DNA of 64,000 nt from assembly GCF_949987535.1 (NCBI RefSeq), contig NC_080069.1:38305269-38369268 (forward strand), in the 5' to 3' direction. The stretch comes from Balaenoptera acutorostrata (Eukaryota > Chordata > Mammalia > Artiodactyla > Balaenopteridae). Below, in pieces: positions 1-30,865 of this stretch. Position 1 is the first letter of the stretch. Each line of letters starts with the position of its first letter. Below the pieces are notes generated by a model. The model searched no databases and had not been told where the DNA came from. It saw only the letters and a list, made by a program, of their open reading frames with translations. The position numbers were made by a program, and so were the translations under genes.

Positions 1-230
1 ATATTGGAGAATAGTTGATTAACAATGTTGTGTTAGTTTCAGGTGTACAGCAAAGTGAGTCAGTTATACATATACATGTATCTATTCTTTTTCAAATTCT
101 TTTCCCATTTAGGTTATTACACAGTATTGAGCAGAGTTCCCTGTGCTATACAGTAGGTCCTTGTTGGCTATCTATTTTAAATATAGCAGTGTGTACATGT
201 CAATCCCAAACTCCCAATCTATCCGAGCTA
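1..230 (-). mobile_element. L1 3' end, antisense, cut by window start
   Basis: This shows the reverse of a cetartiodactyl L1 3'UTR (GTGTACAGCAAAGTGAGTCA, GAGTTCCCTGTGCTATACAG). The same sequence recurs on the + strand at 53543-53960. It is the start of the visible FBP1 intron 1. Confidence 0.75.
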
Positions 231-739
231 ACTGTTAAGGAAGGAGTGTATCATCACATTTATTTTCAGATGTCAAGCAGGGACGGCCCTTGCTGGGAGA
301 GGGATTGGGACAGTACGTTAGGAAGGTGGTGATTCCATTACTATTTCACCTATGGTCCCTCTTAATACATTTCTAAGGAGGCTGTGCTTTAGGAAACACA
401 CTCAATTAAAATCTTACTTCAAATTTAATTTACAATAAGTAAAAGTGTCCTAACAGCTTTACCTGCCTTTGAAAACCAGGGGGCTTCTTCAAAAAGAGTG
501 CTTGTCATTTCTTGTATTATTTAAAAATGTGTCAGCACCTTTCACAACCCCAAAGAGACTCAGAAACACAAGATCTGCTTTGAAGTGCACCTTTCCCACC
601 TTTTAAGTCATGTCAGATAGTGGGACCTTAGGTAGTGGGATTTTGATAGTGGGACCTGGACAAAGGGTGCTAATGTTGGCTATATAAATTATGTATATTT
701 TTACACTAGGTACCTGTAAATACCAGGTTAAAAAATATT

Positions 740-1290
740 GTTGCTATAATTATAAATTCCTTAATAAGTTGCACTCAACAAACATTCAAACCACTCAGAA
801 GAACACAACGGGAAAAGTGAAACCCACCTCTACCCATTCCCTGGGGTATCCACTATTCATAATTTACTGGTTATTTTACTAGATACTTCTTTTTTTTTAT
901 GTCTTTTTTTTAAATTGGAGTATAGTTGATTTATAATGTTGTGTTAGTTTTTGGGTGTACAGCAAAGTGAGTCAGTTATACTAGATACTTCTTTATATTA
1001 ATATAAATTTATACATGGATACATATTTCCATATGACTCTTTGTAAATAGCAAACAAAATGGAATCACACTTAACATATTCTTCTGCAGTTTGCTTTCAT
1101 TATTCAACAATATATATATTCAACGTCCTTCAATGTTAGGACGTGTAAATCCACCTCCTCCTTTTTAATTGCTGCATTGTGTTCCACTGCATGGACATAT
1201 CATGAGCTATTTGACATTTCCCATATGTTTAGGCATGCCACTGGTCTTTGACTATTTCAAACAGCATTGTACCTGTGAAATGGGTGTTGA
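740..1290 (-). mobile_element. Old L1 3' fragment, antisense
   Basis: The sequence resembles antisense ancient L1M 3'UTR (AATGGAATCACAC, TTCTTCTGCAG, TTCCACTGCATGGACAT). It is interrupted by the tiny young L1 at 893-979. Subfamily uncertain. Confidence 0.5.
893..979 (-). mobile_element. 87-bp 5'-truncated L1 insertion with perfect TSD
   Basis: Only the last ~70 bp of an L1 3' end plus its poly(A) (as T) are present. Flanks at 878-892 and 980-994 are identical 15-mers ACTAGATACTTCTTT, a textbook target-site duplication. Confidence 0.85.
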
Positions 1291-1639
1291 TGCATGGCCA
1301 TATGGGTGGCTGCCAGAGGAGGACTAGAGCCTGGACATTAAGTACTCCTGTGGGAAAATAAGTTTGACTGTCTCAGTATCACATGTAGTTGAGCAGGGGG
1401 CAATAAGACAAGATCTCAACGTAGGTCTCCAGATTACACTCATGACTTCGATATCCTGGATGAAAAGGCCAGCATGCCTGCAAATGACTTGTTAGTGCTG
1501 ATGACTTGCCCTAGAAGGGCATCTAGCCAGAGGGACAAGATGATTGCAGATTACAGGAACCTTGCGGAACCAGTTTATGGAGCTCAGCCATAACTCCTCA
1601 TCAGGGACAGATCAGGAGTTTAAACGTAGAGCCTGGAGA

Positions 1640-1670
<31 letters not shown>

Positions 1671-2563
1671 TTAGTTCTAGAAGAGACTGAGAGATGAGAA
1701 TGATACAGATCTTATGCTGTAGGAAAAATATTACAAGTGTAGAATTATAAAACAATAGAGATCTGAAAGATAACTTTCCTAGAGGTACCAAAAATATGAT
1801 GTGGATGCAGAGGACTGTGGAGTATCAAGACAGGCATTTGCAATGGTCAGGAAAAGATGCTCATAGGCTTGATGGCTGGAGAGCATTTTAGGCTGGGCCA
1901 TCATGTGAGGAAATGTACAAAGTAGGAAGGTGTTTCTGGAAAAGTTGCTCATTCAGTTTGACTGAAACCTGGACTACTTCAAGTAATGTAGTGGTGGGAC
2001 ATTTGAGGATGTTAAATTGTGGGTGCATTGGGGGAACATCAAATGGCAAGGGTGAATACTTTATATTTGGGGAGATAAGCAAAGGGGAGAGGTACAGGTT
2101 TTTGAGTGGGGCAGTGGAATGACTGGAGATTCATCTGGGTCAGGTATGGCTGGAAGTATAGAGTTAAAAGAGAGAAAGCTAAGACATGTGGAACACCAAC
2201 TGAAGAGGGGAGGGGTGAGGAAAGCAGCATTCAAAGCTAGGGGATTAGAGGGGAGGAGAGGGAGGACCTGGGAGAAGTCTGGGTGGGGATGGGGGAGAAG
2301 GACAGCAAGGGAGGTTCTCAAAGAACCCCTAGAGCAGGGCTGTGCCATTAAAAACAAAAACAAAAACGAAAAAACAGAAAGCCCCCCCAAAACCCAGAAT
2401 TCCAAAGGAGGAGCTGAGTTTTAGAGGCTGGAGAAGGGTAGGAAGATGATGCCGACATTTTGGTGATGTGGAACTTGAGGTGTTAGAGGGCCATCCAGCT
2501 GGAGATGTTGCCCAGGCTGCAGTTAGTTGCGACAGTCTGGAATTTGGGTGTGAAGAGCTGACT
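1291..2563. other. FBP1 intron 1, unannotated stretch
   Basis: Apart from the CT repeat I see no coding segment or recognisable repeat here. Short ORFs on both strands have no family resemblance. Confidence 0.5.
1640..1664. repeat. (CT)n microsatellite
   Basis: A run of about 12 CT units followed by a slightly imperfect tail to about 1672. Confidence 0.85.
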
Positions 2564-2578
2564 AAAGATTAGGCCACT

Positions 2579-2879
2579 TGGGGCTTCCCTGGTGGCGCAG
2601 CGGTTGAGAATCTGCCTGCCAATGCAGGGGACACGGGTTTGAGCCCTGGTCTGGGAAGATCCCACATACCACGGAGCAACTAGGCCCGTGAGCCACAACT
2701 ACTGAGCCTGCGCATCTGGAGCCTGTGCTCCGCAACAAGAGAGGCTGCCATAGTGAGAGGCCCGCGCACCGCGATGAAGAGTGGCCCCCGCTTGCCGCAA
2801 CAAGAGAAAGCCCTCGCACAGAAACGAAGACCCAAAAATAAAATAAAAATAAATAAAATAAATAAATATTAAAAAAAAA
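2579..2879 (+). mobile_element. CHR-type SINE (long, young form)
   Basis: Full head GGGCTTCCCTGGTGGCGCAG with Pol III box-like GGTTTGAGCCCTGG, then body and AAATAAA/A tail. Target-site duplication AAAGATTAGGCCACT at 2564-2578 and 2880-2894. Confidence 0.95.
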
Positions 2880-2999
2880 AAAGATTAGGCCACTGGATTT
2901 TGGCACGTTCACCCTCAGGCAAGAGGAAGAGGAGAAGAAAATTAGGAACCGGTTTAGCAGAACAGGAGCATGCAAGGCTTTAAGAGCACATTTTGGAGA

Positions 3000-3190
3000 G
3001 AGGTGGAGCTGGGCTCAAGTTCCTGGCTCTGCTATTTAACTTCTGTGAGGATTTAGGCAATTGGCGTAACATCTCTGAGCCTCAGCTTCCCCACTTGTAA
3101 GATGGAGACAACTGTTTTTTTAATCCTCAAAGAGTTGTATGTGGAGGATCTGAGTTCATTAAATTGATACTGTCATCATTGTTTTCCTAA
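3000..3190 (+). repeat. MIR SINE, sense
   Basis: It retains the MIR core: CTCTGCTATTTAACTTCTGT, GAGCCTCAGCTTCCCCA and TTGTAAGATGGAGA. Confidence 0.7.
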
Positions 3191-3718
3191 GCTGAAGTTT
3201 TTTGTTTCTAGAAAACAGATAGCTCTATATTCTGCTTTTCATTCCTTAGTAGTTGCCCACATGCATTTCAACAGGGATATGTTCCAGGCTAGAATATTAT
3301 ATATTAAGATGACTTTGCTCCCTCAGATTGGTTACCAGAAACTTCCCATCATGCTCATGTGACATCAAGAAAACTTTCTTGTAAATATGAGGTCACCTCT
3401 GTTGTTTGGTGGAAGAAAATAATAAATAACTTTAGTTTTAATTTTGGAATTACAGGTCAGTTAACACATACTTGAGCTTCTTCAAGTTTGCAGAGTTTAC
3501 AATCTTAAACTTCTGGAAATTTTATCATATGTATCTTATATTTCTTGAATTATCATGTCCATATTACCAAAAAGGAATTGTAACTTCCTTTCCACACCAG
3601 AAGCATAGCCAGCCACATACCATCCTATTTGCTCATTTTGGGCTGGCATGAACTCAAGCCAACCTTGGGGTTTGTGGTCTTTGAAGCTGCTCTGGTTGAC
3701 ACCTCTTCTTCAATGTAT

Positions 3719-3902
3719 AGTCGTCCCTAGGTATCCACCAGGGATTGGTTCCAGAACACCCAGCAGATACCAAAATCAGCGAATGCTTAAGTCCTTTAGG
3801 TAAAATGGCTGAGTACAGTCCGCCCTGCGTGATCTCGGATTCAAATAACTACGGGTGGAAATTCGCAGATGCAGAACCCCAGGATACCAAGGGCGGACTG
3901 TA
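3719..3902 (+). mobile_element. Tigger-like DNA transposon fragments with 89-bp MITE
   Basis: The left part (3719-3813) resembles a Tigger/TcMar end (GGTATCCACCAGGGATTGG). The right part, 3814-3902, has perfect 13-bp terminal inverted repeats TACAGTCCGCCCT (3814-3826) and AGGGCGGACTGTA (3890-3902). Family name is inferred. Confidence 0.6.
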
Positions 3903-4467
3903 TTTTTCATCCGACCTTTGGATGTTCTGGGCTGGGTGAATGGTTGGTCATTTACTTCAGAATCAATCCATAACAAGTCATGTTACCTTCGACTTCAGTA
4001 ATAAGGATTAAATAATAATCTGCCTCCCTTTTTCTTCTAAAAATGAGCTCTTCCACTTGGCTCTTGTGCATGCTATCTAAAGGGCAGCCTACTTTACACT
4101 GCCATGCTGACATCAGAAGGGAAAGGTCTAGTTAGTTAGCAAATCAAGGATGTCATCGAAAGTTCTTCCCTAAGTGTGGCCCTGGCTCCGGTCCTTGTGT
4201 CTAGGGATCTGCTTCAGAAATGTTAAAGGAGCCTTTCCCCTGACCATCATTAACTGCAGACTTTATGGCTGTGAAATGGCTGTAGAAACCGTATGCAAAT
4301 TTGAAAAACCATGCTAATATTTAGTCCAAATATCTAAGGATTTAAAAATACTGGCCAAATTAACCTATCCTTCTAAAGAGTTTCCCATCATATAAATTAA
4401 AATGACTTAACAGTTGTTTCAAATTTTCAGTGAGGTTTTTATAGTAAGCATAAAAGGAGATATTACA

Positions 4468-4511
4468 ATACTCGCCCTGTGGTGTGGCCAAAAAAAAAAA
4501 AAAAAAAAGAA
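4468..4511 (+). mobile_element. 44-bp retroposed SINE tail
   Basis: The sequence GGTGTGGCC plus 18 A is bracketed by GAGATATTACA at 4457-4467 and 4512-4522. It looks like the extreme 3' end of a short CHR SINE inserted by L1 machinery. Confidence 0.65.
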
Positions 4512-4959
4512 GAGATATTACAGACAGCAGCTTCTCAAATTGATTTTTCTCCCCAAACTCCAGAAAGAGAAATTTTGTGTCTCTGGATGTTTAAAAACAA
4601 ACAGTCACAAGGGCATAAACCCTGACAGCATAAACCACAGGATGCTGTGCTGCCCTGAACAACTTGGGCTGCAGGGCCAACTAATATGAATAAAATTGAA
4701 GTGACATATCATAAGCATCTCAAATGAAATAATATTCCCAGGGAGACTTTAGTCAAATGTGAACTTTGAGTGCTTTCTTTTCCTGTCAGTTACCTGTGAC
4801 ACTGTTCTGCATTGCCTGTCTTCCCAGAAGCTGCCTGAAAAACTGGTTTAGAAGTCATTTCCCCACCCCTTCATCAAACAACCTGTACAACCAATCTGTG
4901 GGCTCCATTAAGAACAATGATGGCTGCCATTAGCCGCTATGAATCAGGTGCATCATGTG

Positions 4960-5375
4960 GGTTAGCCCTCACCCTTACAAAGCCTGGAAACAATCAGGGA
5001 GTTGAGACAACTTGATGGAAGTCATATAATCAGTAAGAGGAAAGGCAGAATTTGAACCCAGGTCCCTGGTGCTGTGTTCTTGTCAGGACCCACCTTGCTT
5101 CTCAGCATGGTTGTATTACTGCTGAGGGGAGTTAGGGATGGGAAGAGAATGATACCATTTCTTGTTCACTACCTTGGTGCCAGTCTCTGTTCTAAGCCCT
5201 TTACCTATGTCAACTCATTTACTTCCCCCCATCCTCATCCTCATACATACTATGACATAGATACACTAAATTCCCATTTTACCAAAGATCAGAGATGCTA
5301 AGAGATTTGCACAGGGTTGGTTAACACGTGGCAGAGCTGGGATTTGAACCCCCATGGTCTAGAGTCCCAGCCCAC
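4960..5375 (-). repeat. Two antisense MIR fragments
   Basis: Reverse MIR cores at about 4960-5075 (GGCAGAATTTGAACCCAGGT) and 5175-5375 (GGCAGAGCTGGGATTTGAAC). Confidence 0.65.
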
Positions 5376-6660
5376 GGAGGAAAGCGCATGATGCTGCTTC
5401 CTTTCCCCACTGCTCCTGCACGTGGCCATCGGGTTATACAGTAAAGGCTCTTCTTCTATCCTTTGGGGCTTTTGATGGAATGATGACTGATCAGAATGCA
5501 GAAGGGTATTGTTTCTAAGCGATTTTCTGAAAACTTATGAAGAAAATAAACTCTATGTGCTCTTCGGCTGATTAGTTCCTTGAGGATTTTCTTAGGGCTT
5601 TTTTCTTCTGTCAAAGTTGTAGAAGCCTTTCCTGCTTCCGGCTTTTCATTGATCCATGGAATGTGTTCCCTCGGGGGTCTTGCTTCCCTTCTGGGGGCCC
5701 CTCCTGAGGCAACTTGGGAGAAGCCTGACTGAGCGTTTGCCTAGTCCTGACTCATCATCCCTGGGCAGGATGACACAGGGCCGTGTGAGAAACTCCTCGT
5801 GTCATGGCTAACTTCCTGCGCTAAAGTGCAACGTACAGAATCTGAGGTGATTGGGTATAGACTCAGATATTGTCACTATTGACATGGCAAGCTGGGAATT
5901 CATTCTCCTGAATCCTGTTTCTACCTTAGAATCGCTTTCCTGGGCCTTCTCGAAGACTTTCCTAACACAAGGTCTCACCAAGGGAAACCCTCCCAGAAGA
6001 TGACCTAGAAGAGTTATAAAGTGCCTGAATTTTGAGTTTGAGGGGCCCAGAATCATCTATCTCCATGTTTTTTATGCTTCACAAGCAACTGGAGGATAGA
6101 TGGGGAAGGGTCCTTCTGGTTAGAACAGAGGAGGGACCCTCCATGGGAGTAAAGAGGAGGAAGGAGGGGTGACCACCCAACCAGGCAGGGAGGTGGAGCC
6201 ATCCCAGTGGTCTTCATGGTTTGGCCATGAAGATGGCCATTTCAGTTCTGGTGTGGTGAGTGTCCCCTGCAGTGTTCATCCTGCAGCTGTTATATGGCCC
6301 CTCCCCACTCCCCGTGGACAGGTGGTACCACACTCTGTGACCCAAGGGCAGGATCCACCTCAGAACCCTGGAACAGCAGTGAGGAACCTGGCTGGTGGTC
6401 TTGGCTGGACAATCCAGCTGCCCTGACGCTGACTGTAACCTCTTGTAGCCCACCGCATGGGAAAAAGACTTTGAGGTTTAAAAAGTTACTTATATAAATG
6501 TGCACAGAGTAACTCCTCCCATTTGGAAATATGTGAAAAACAAACTCCCTGTTCCTTTGGATAAATTACTGACCCGGAGCTGTTCTTTGGAATCATTACT
6601 GGCTGGCTTCTTTGGGCTCTTTTAGGGCTTTGTTATAGCTTCATTTTCGTTTGAAAAACA
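5376..6660. other. FBP1 intron 1, no recognised element
   Basis: Apparently single-copy intron sequence. No exon with FBP1 exon 1 coding potential was found here or anywhere in 1-9261. Confidence 0.5.
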
Positions 6661-6664
6661 TTCA

Positions 6665-6945
6665 AAGTATCCTTCAGCTGGAACTGCTCCTTTCCAGTGA
6701 GACCTTCCTTGACCATCTAAACCCCTTGCCCTGCCATCCCCCAGCATCTTGTTTCATTTTATTAGAGCACCCGGCACTATCCAATGTTATCTTATTCATT
6801 CAAAAGCACTTGCTTGTTTCTTGTTTGCCTCACTCACTAGAATATAAGCTCCATGAGGGCAGGGATCTCATCCATCTTGCTCAGCACTGTAACCCCAGCA
6901 CTCAGCACATGGGGACAATAGATATTTGTGGAATAAATGATCACT
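6665..6945 (+). repeat. L2 3' end, sense
   Basis: It contains the L2 hallmarks AGAATATAAGCTCCATGAGG, GCAGGGATCT and a terminal GGAATAAATGA. Confidence 0.75.
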
Positions 6946-25083
<18,138 letters not shown>

Positions 25084-25220
25084 AGCGCTGGCCTTGCCCA
25101 CACCAAATAGAATTGCCTTTTATCTGGACCTTTGATCTCACAGGGTGCTACCCCATTCTGACTGTGCATCAGATATTCCTAGACATAGAAATAAAAAGTA
25201 TGGATATTTTCACCATCAAA
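25084..25220 (+). other. FBP1: FBP1 3' untranslated region
   Basis: A short 3'UTR follows the TGA. An AATAAA hexamer at 25190-25195 predicts cleavage near 25210-25220. A second AATAAA at 25310-25315 could serve a longer form. The end is inferred from the signal position, not observed. Confidence 0.75.
25190..25195 (+). terminator. FBP1: FBP1 poly(A) signal AATAAA
   Basis: This canonical hexamer lies 107 nt after the stop codon and is the first in the 3' flank. A backup AATAAA is at 25310-25315. Confidence 0.8.
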
Positions 25221-25369
25221 TGCTGTGTAATGCCTTATGCTGCCTAACCAAAACGCTATCTCAGTAATGCCACAGATGGTCACAATATATTTTGAGTGGA
25301 TAGAGGAGAAATAAACATATTCTTCCTTTTTCTAAAAATAAAAAAGTCTTCATTGCTTTGTGCCAAATA

Positions 25370-25565
25370 ACAGTAATAATAATAACAGCTAATGCATATA
25401 ACATTAGATAACTCATTTAATCTTCATAACAACCTTATGAATTGGGCACTGTGAATAACCCATTTTGCAGTTGATGAAATGGAGGACCGAGAGGTGAGGT
25501 AATCCGCCCAAGGTCACCAGCCCATGAGCGACAGAGCTGGGATACGAACCCAGGCAGTCTGGCCA
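25370..25565 (-). repeat. MIR SINE, antisense
   Basis: AATCTTCATAACAACCTTAT, GAAATGGAGGACCGAGAGG and CCCAAGGTCACCAGCCCA are the reverse MIR core. Confidence 0.8.
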
Positions 25566-27540
25566 CTAAACTCGGAGTTAATGAATTGCTTCTCCTGTGT
25601 GTTGTCTGTTCAGGTCTGGGTGTGCAGAATCAACATGAGCAATGCTGTTAAGCCCTCCTGGGAACTGGAGAAGTGATACGTGATCGGTGGTACCCATCTA
25701 GGACCTCTTGGCCTCCTGTACATGGGTGTAAGCATCTGAGGCACAAATGAAGGTTTATGTTATTACTCAGTGATAAGTTTTTTATAAAAACAAAACACTT
25801 CATTGAATTAACATAATATAATAATTCCTAAGGTTTAATTACCATAAAGAAAAGGATTCATCATAAGAACAAGATTTAAGGAAATACAATTTGTTGCAAA
25901 CAAGCACATTTCTATTAGGCTCTGTAAAAACAGTTCCTCCCTTAGCTGACCCTGGTTCTTTCTGGACTGGAATTCCAAGATTATAGCAAGTTATATCAGA
26001 TGTTAAGAAACATCTGGACTTTCTTAAGCTCTACATATATTAGGATTTTGCCAATGCAATGTAGGTGGAAATGATGTATACTAATTCTAGTTTGAAAACC
26101 CAATGAATAATCCTTCATCCACTCTTTTCCATGCATTAAACGTCATGCGTTTCAATGACAGTATTACAACAGGACAAAAGCCTGGATGTCTGAGCCACCA
26201 CTCTGTCTACATCAGGTTGTGATGTGAAATAGAAATGAACCTTTGATGTGCTAAGCTACTAGGATTTCAGGCTTATTAGTTACTGCAACATAACCTAGGC
26301 CATCCTAAGACTGAGCTTGGATAAGCTTTTTTTTTTTCTTTTTTAACTTCTCTGAACCTCAGTTTCTTCATTAAAAAAATGTTAATTGTAGTATTTATTG
26401 TTGTAGTCAAGGCCATATTCACTGTAAGTAACCTTCTTAGGCCAACTAAATCAGAAAGGGAATTTGTTGGAAAGATTCAAGGGGATCTTATGAAGTCCAG
26501 TACCCACTGCAGAGGACAGCTTACAAAGGACACATCCTTCTTAGTTCCAGCATTATCATCCAATTCACTAGTGTCTCTGTGTCTCAAGCTAAGTTCCCAG
26601 GACAGAAAATCTGATTGGCTCACCTTATATCAAATATCTACCTCTGATCCAGTCAGCTGCAGCCAGAGACAGGGTCACACAAGCAAATATGTCTTGAATC
26701 TTCCTCTTATGAGCAGGGTGCACTTTTCTCCAAGATGGGGATCGTGGGCTGAGCAGATACCTCAAAGATATCTGCCATGCTACACACAGGGATGTTGAGG
26801 TTACATGAAAAGGCATATGCCGGGCTGATTCTGCATTGTCAGGAGCTTGGAAGTCACCACTCCAGCCTAACTGCAAGTGAAAAGCTGAAAAGGCTGAAAA
26901 GTCAAAAACTCTTCTTGGGTCCATAAGAGAAGGAAGGACACAGGGCAAATCATTGCCCCCAAGTTTGGCGAGACAGGTGAAAACAGGCAGTCACATCTCA
27001 CCAGAGCAAAGACTCATGAAGGGAAATTGCTGCAGGGGCCAGTGCTGGGGTCTAAAGCCTGAAATGTAATTAACAAATTGCTGGAAGCTCAGCGTGGACA
27101 GTTTTGAGAGTTAAAAACTCCAGGGCGACCTACAGGGGGCCCCCCCAGTATTGTGAGTTTTACCTCTAGGAGCTTGACCAGGATCCCACAGTGAATGCTG
27201 GAGAAGATACTAGGTTTCTGGCTGGGGATGGGAAAAGGAAACATTTTGAAACACACCAGAGTTCCTGTTCTTAACAAGGCCTGCCCTCAGGGGACATTAG
27301 TTAACTAGAGCAACCCAATCAAGGATTATCAGTCTTAACTGACCTGGGGTAGGGAAATACCCAACTCTAGCCAATTCTAGCCATCCCATACCACTTAAAG
27401 GGGGAGAAAAAAACGGAGAAACACTTGTGAAGTTCACAATCTAGAAGCACAGGCTCACTAAACGCTGAGACCTAATCACAGGACTAGGTCCCTCCCCTCA
27501 CATCTCACCACCTCCTTACTAAAGGTCTATTTACAGCAGT
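25566..27540. other. Intergenic region after FBP1
   Basis: AT-rich intergenic DNA. Part of 26400-27450 may be old repeat, but I cannot name a family. No gene is supported. Confidence 0.4.
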
Positions 27541-27698
27541 TCCTTTTATCCAGTACACTATGTCCAGCTATCAAGAAATAATTACAAGGCAAACCAAAGG
27601 GCAAAAAACCACAATTTGAAGAGACAGAGCAAGCTTCAGAGTAAGACATGGCAGGGATGTTGGAATTACCAGCCTGGGAATTTAAAACAATTATGATG

Positions 27699-28068
27699 GG
27701 ACTTCCCTGGTGGTGCAGTGATTAAGAATCTGCCTGCCAATGCAGGGGACATGGGTTCGATCCCTGGTCCAGGAAGATCCCACATGCCGCGGAGCAACTA
27801 AGCCCGTGCGCCACAACTACTGAGCCGGTGTGCCACAACTACTGAAGCCTGTGCACTCTAGGGCCTGCATGCCACAACTACTGAGCCCGTGGGCTGCAAC
27901 CACTGAAGCCCACGTGCCTAGAGCCCATGCTCTGCAGCAAGAGAATCCTCTCAATGAGAAGCCCATGCACCGCAACAAAGAGTAGCCCCCACTCACTGCA
28001 GCTAAAGAAAGCCCATGTGCAGCAACAAAGACCCAACACAGCCAAAAATAAATAAAATTCAAAAAAAA
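27699..28068 (+). mobile_element. CHR-type SINE, long form
   Basis: GGACTTCCCTGGTGGTGCAG head with body and AAATAAA tail, carrying several duplicated CCACAACTACTGA units. Flanks AATTATGAT and GACTATGAT are a plausible diverged target duplication. Confidence 0.92.
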
Positions 28069-28787
28069 AAAGACTATGATAAATTTGCTAGGGACTCTAA
28101 TGGATAGACAGCATGCAAGAACAGAATGGGCAACGTAAGCAGAGAGAAGGAAATCCTAAGAACCAAAAAGAAATACTAGAGATTAAAAAAAACATTGTCA
28201 CAGAAATGAAGAATGGCTTTGATTGGAATTTGATGGTCATGGCTGAGGAAGGAATCTCCGAGCCTTAGGATATATCAATAATCTTTGAAAACTGAAAAGC
28301 AAAGAAAAACATAGACTGGAAAAAAAAAACTAACAAACAAACCAGGATATCCAAGGACTGTGGGACAACTACAAAAGATGTAACATGCATATTGGGAACA
28401 TGAGGAGAAGAAGAAGAAAGAGAGAAAGGAACAGAAGAAATATTTGAAATAATAATGACTGAGAATTTCCTCCAAGTTAATGTGAGACACCAAACCACAG
28501 ATCCAGGAAATTCACAGAGTAACACACAGGATAAATGCCAAAAAACCACACCTAAGCCTAACATCATCAAACTACAGAAAATCAAAGATAAAGAAAAAAT
28601 CCTGAAAGAAGCCAGGAGAGGAAATAAACATCTTACCTACAGAGGAACAAAGAATTACATCTGACTTCTCCTCAGGAACCATGCAAACAAGAAGACTTGG
28701 AGTGAAATATTTAAAGTGTTTAGAGGAAAATACCCATCAACCTTTGAATTCTGTACCCTGTAAAATTATCCATCAAAAGTGGAGAAG

Positions 28788-28955
28788 GACTTCACTGGTG
28801 GTCCTCTGGTTAAGACTTTGCCTTCCAATGCAGGGGGTGTGGGTTTGATCCCTGGTCAGGGAGCTATAATCCTACATGCCCCATGGCCAAAACACCAAAA
28901 TGTAAAACAAAAGCAATATTGTAACAAATTCAATAAAGACTTCAAAAAAAAAAAA
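28788..28955 (+). mobile_element. CHR-1-type SINE, short form
   Basis: GGACTTCACTGGTGGTCCTC head, TTTGATCCCTGG box B-like core, A-rich tail. Confidence 0.88.
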
Positions 28956-29156
28956 CAGTGAAGGAGAAACAAAAACTTTCTCAGACTAACAAAAATTGAG
29001 GGCATTTGTTGCTAGTAGGTGTTCCTTGCAAGAAATGTTAAATGATGTTCTTTAGAGAGAAGGAAAATGATATAGGTCAGAAGCTTGGATCTACATAAAG
29101 AAAGGAAGAGCGTTGAAGAAGGAAAAAAAGAAGATAAAATAAAAACTTTTATTTTT

Positions 29157-29287
29157 TATTCTTAATTGATCTAACAGAAAACAGTTTTTTCAAAATACTG
29201 ATAGCAAGAATGTATTCAATTACGACTTATTCTTAATTGATCTAACAGACAACAGTTTGTTCAAAATAGCAACAATGCATTCAATTA
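29157..29287. repeat. Tandem duplication (~71 bp period) inside the old L1
   Basis: TTATTCTTAATTGATCTAAC followed by AACAGTTT(T/G)TTCAAAATA occurs at 29157 and again at 29228 with few differences. Confidence 0.75.
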
Positions 29288-30865
29288 TATCTGCTTATGT
29301 ATATATCATATATATGCACTTATGTATGCTCACATATAAGTGAAATGAATGACAGCAATTATACAGGGAGAGGAGGATGGAATTAGAATTATTTTGTTAT
29401 TATAAGGTACTCACAACTACCCATGAAGAGGTATATGTTATTTGAAAGTGAAATTGGATTAGTTGTAAATGTATATTGCAAACTCTAGGGAAAGCACTAA
29501 AAAAAGTAAAAGGAAGTATAACTGATATGCTAAGAAAGGAAAGAAAAGGAAATCATATAAAATGACTAGTAAAAATCACAAAAGGCAGAAAAAGAAAGGA
29601 AGACAACAATAGGAACAAAGAATAAGGGCAAAAAATAGAAAATAGTAACAAATATGGTTACTATTTTCCCTTAATCCAACTGTATCAATAATCACTTTGA
29701 ATGTCAATGATCTAAATACACCAATTAAAAGAGTGGATTGAAAACATGACCTAACTATATGTTGTCTACAAGAAACCCACTTTAAATATAAAGACACATA
29801 TAGATTAAAAGTAAATGGATGGAGAAAAATATATCATGCTAACACTAATGAAAAGAGAGCAGGAGTAGCTATATTAATGTCAGACAGAACATACTTCAAA
29901 GTAAGGAAAGTTATTAGGGATAAAGAGGGGTATTACATAATAATAAAGGAGTCAATTCTCCAACAAGACATAATAATGTATGTGCCTAACAACAGAGCAT
30001 CAAACTACATGAGGCAAAATGGATAAAACTGTAAGGAGGAAGATGAATCCACTATCATAGCTGGGGATTTCAACGCTCAGAAATGGAAAGGCCCAGCAGG
30101 CGAAAATCAATAAGCACATAGTTGAACTTAACACCATTTATCAACAAGATATAATTGACATCTACAGACTACTTCATCCAACAACAGCAGAATACACATT
30201 TTCCTCAAGCTTTCATGGAACATTCACCAATATAGACCACATTCTGGGCCATAAAACACACCTTAACATATTTAAAAGAATAGAAATCACACAATGTCTG
30301 CTTTTAGACCACAATGGAAATAAACTAGAAACCAACAACAGAAAGATAAGTGGAAAATCCCAAAATACATGCAGATTCAATAACATACTTCTAAATAACA
30401 TATGGATGAAAGAAAAATATCTCAAGAGAAATTTTAAAATATTTTAAACTAAATGAAAATAAAAATACAACTTATTAAAATTTGTGGGATACAGTGAAAA
30501 GCAGTGCTTAGAGGGAAATTTATAGCATTAAATGCATATATTAGAGAGTAAGAAAAATCTAAAATCAATCTAAGTTTCCACCATAGGAATCTAGGAAAAG
30601 AAGAACAAATTAAACCCAAAGTAAGCAGAAGAAAGGAAATAATAAGAATTAGAGCAGAAATCAATGAAAGTAAAAATTAGAAATCAATAAAGAAAATCAA
30701 CAAAACCAAAACCTGGTTCTTTGAAAAGATCAAAAGATCTTATCAATTGATAAGCCTCTAGCCAGGCTAACTAAGAAAAAAGAGAGAAGACATAAATTAC
30801 TAGTATCAGAAATAAAAGATGGGACATTACTACAGATCCTTTGGAAATTAAAACGATGATGAAGG

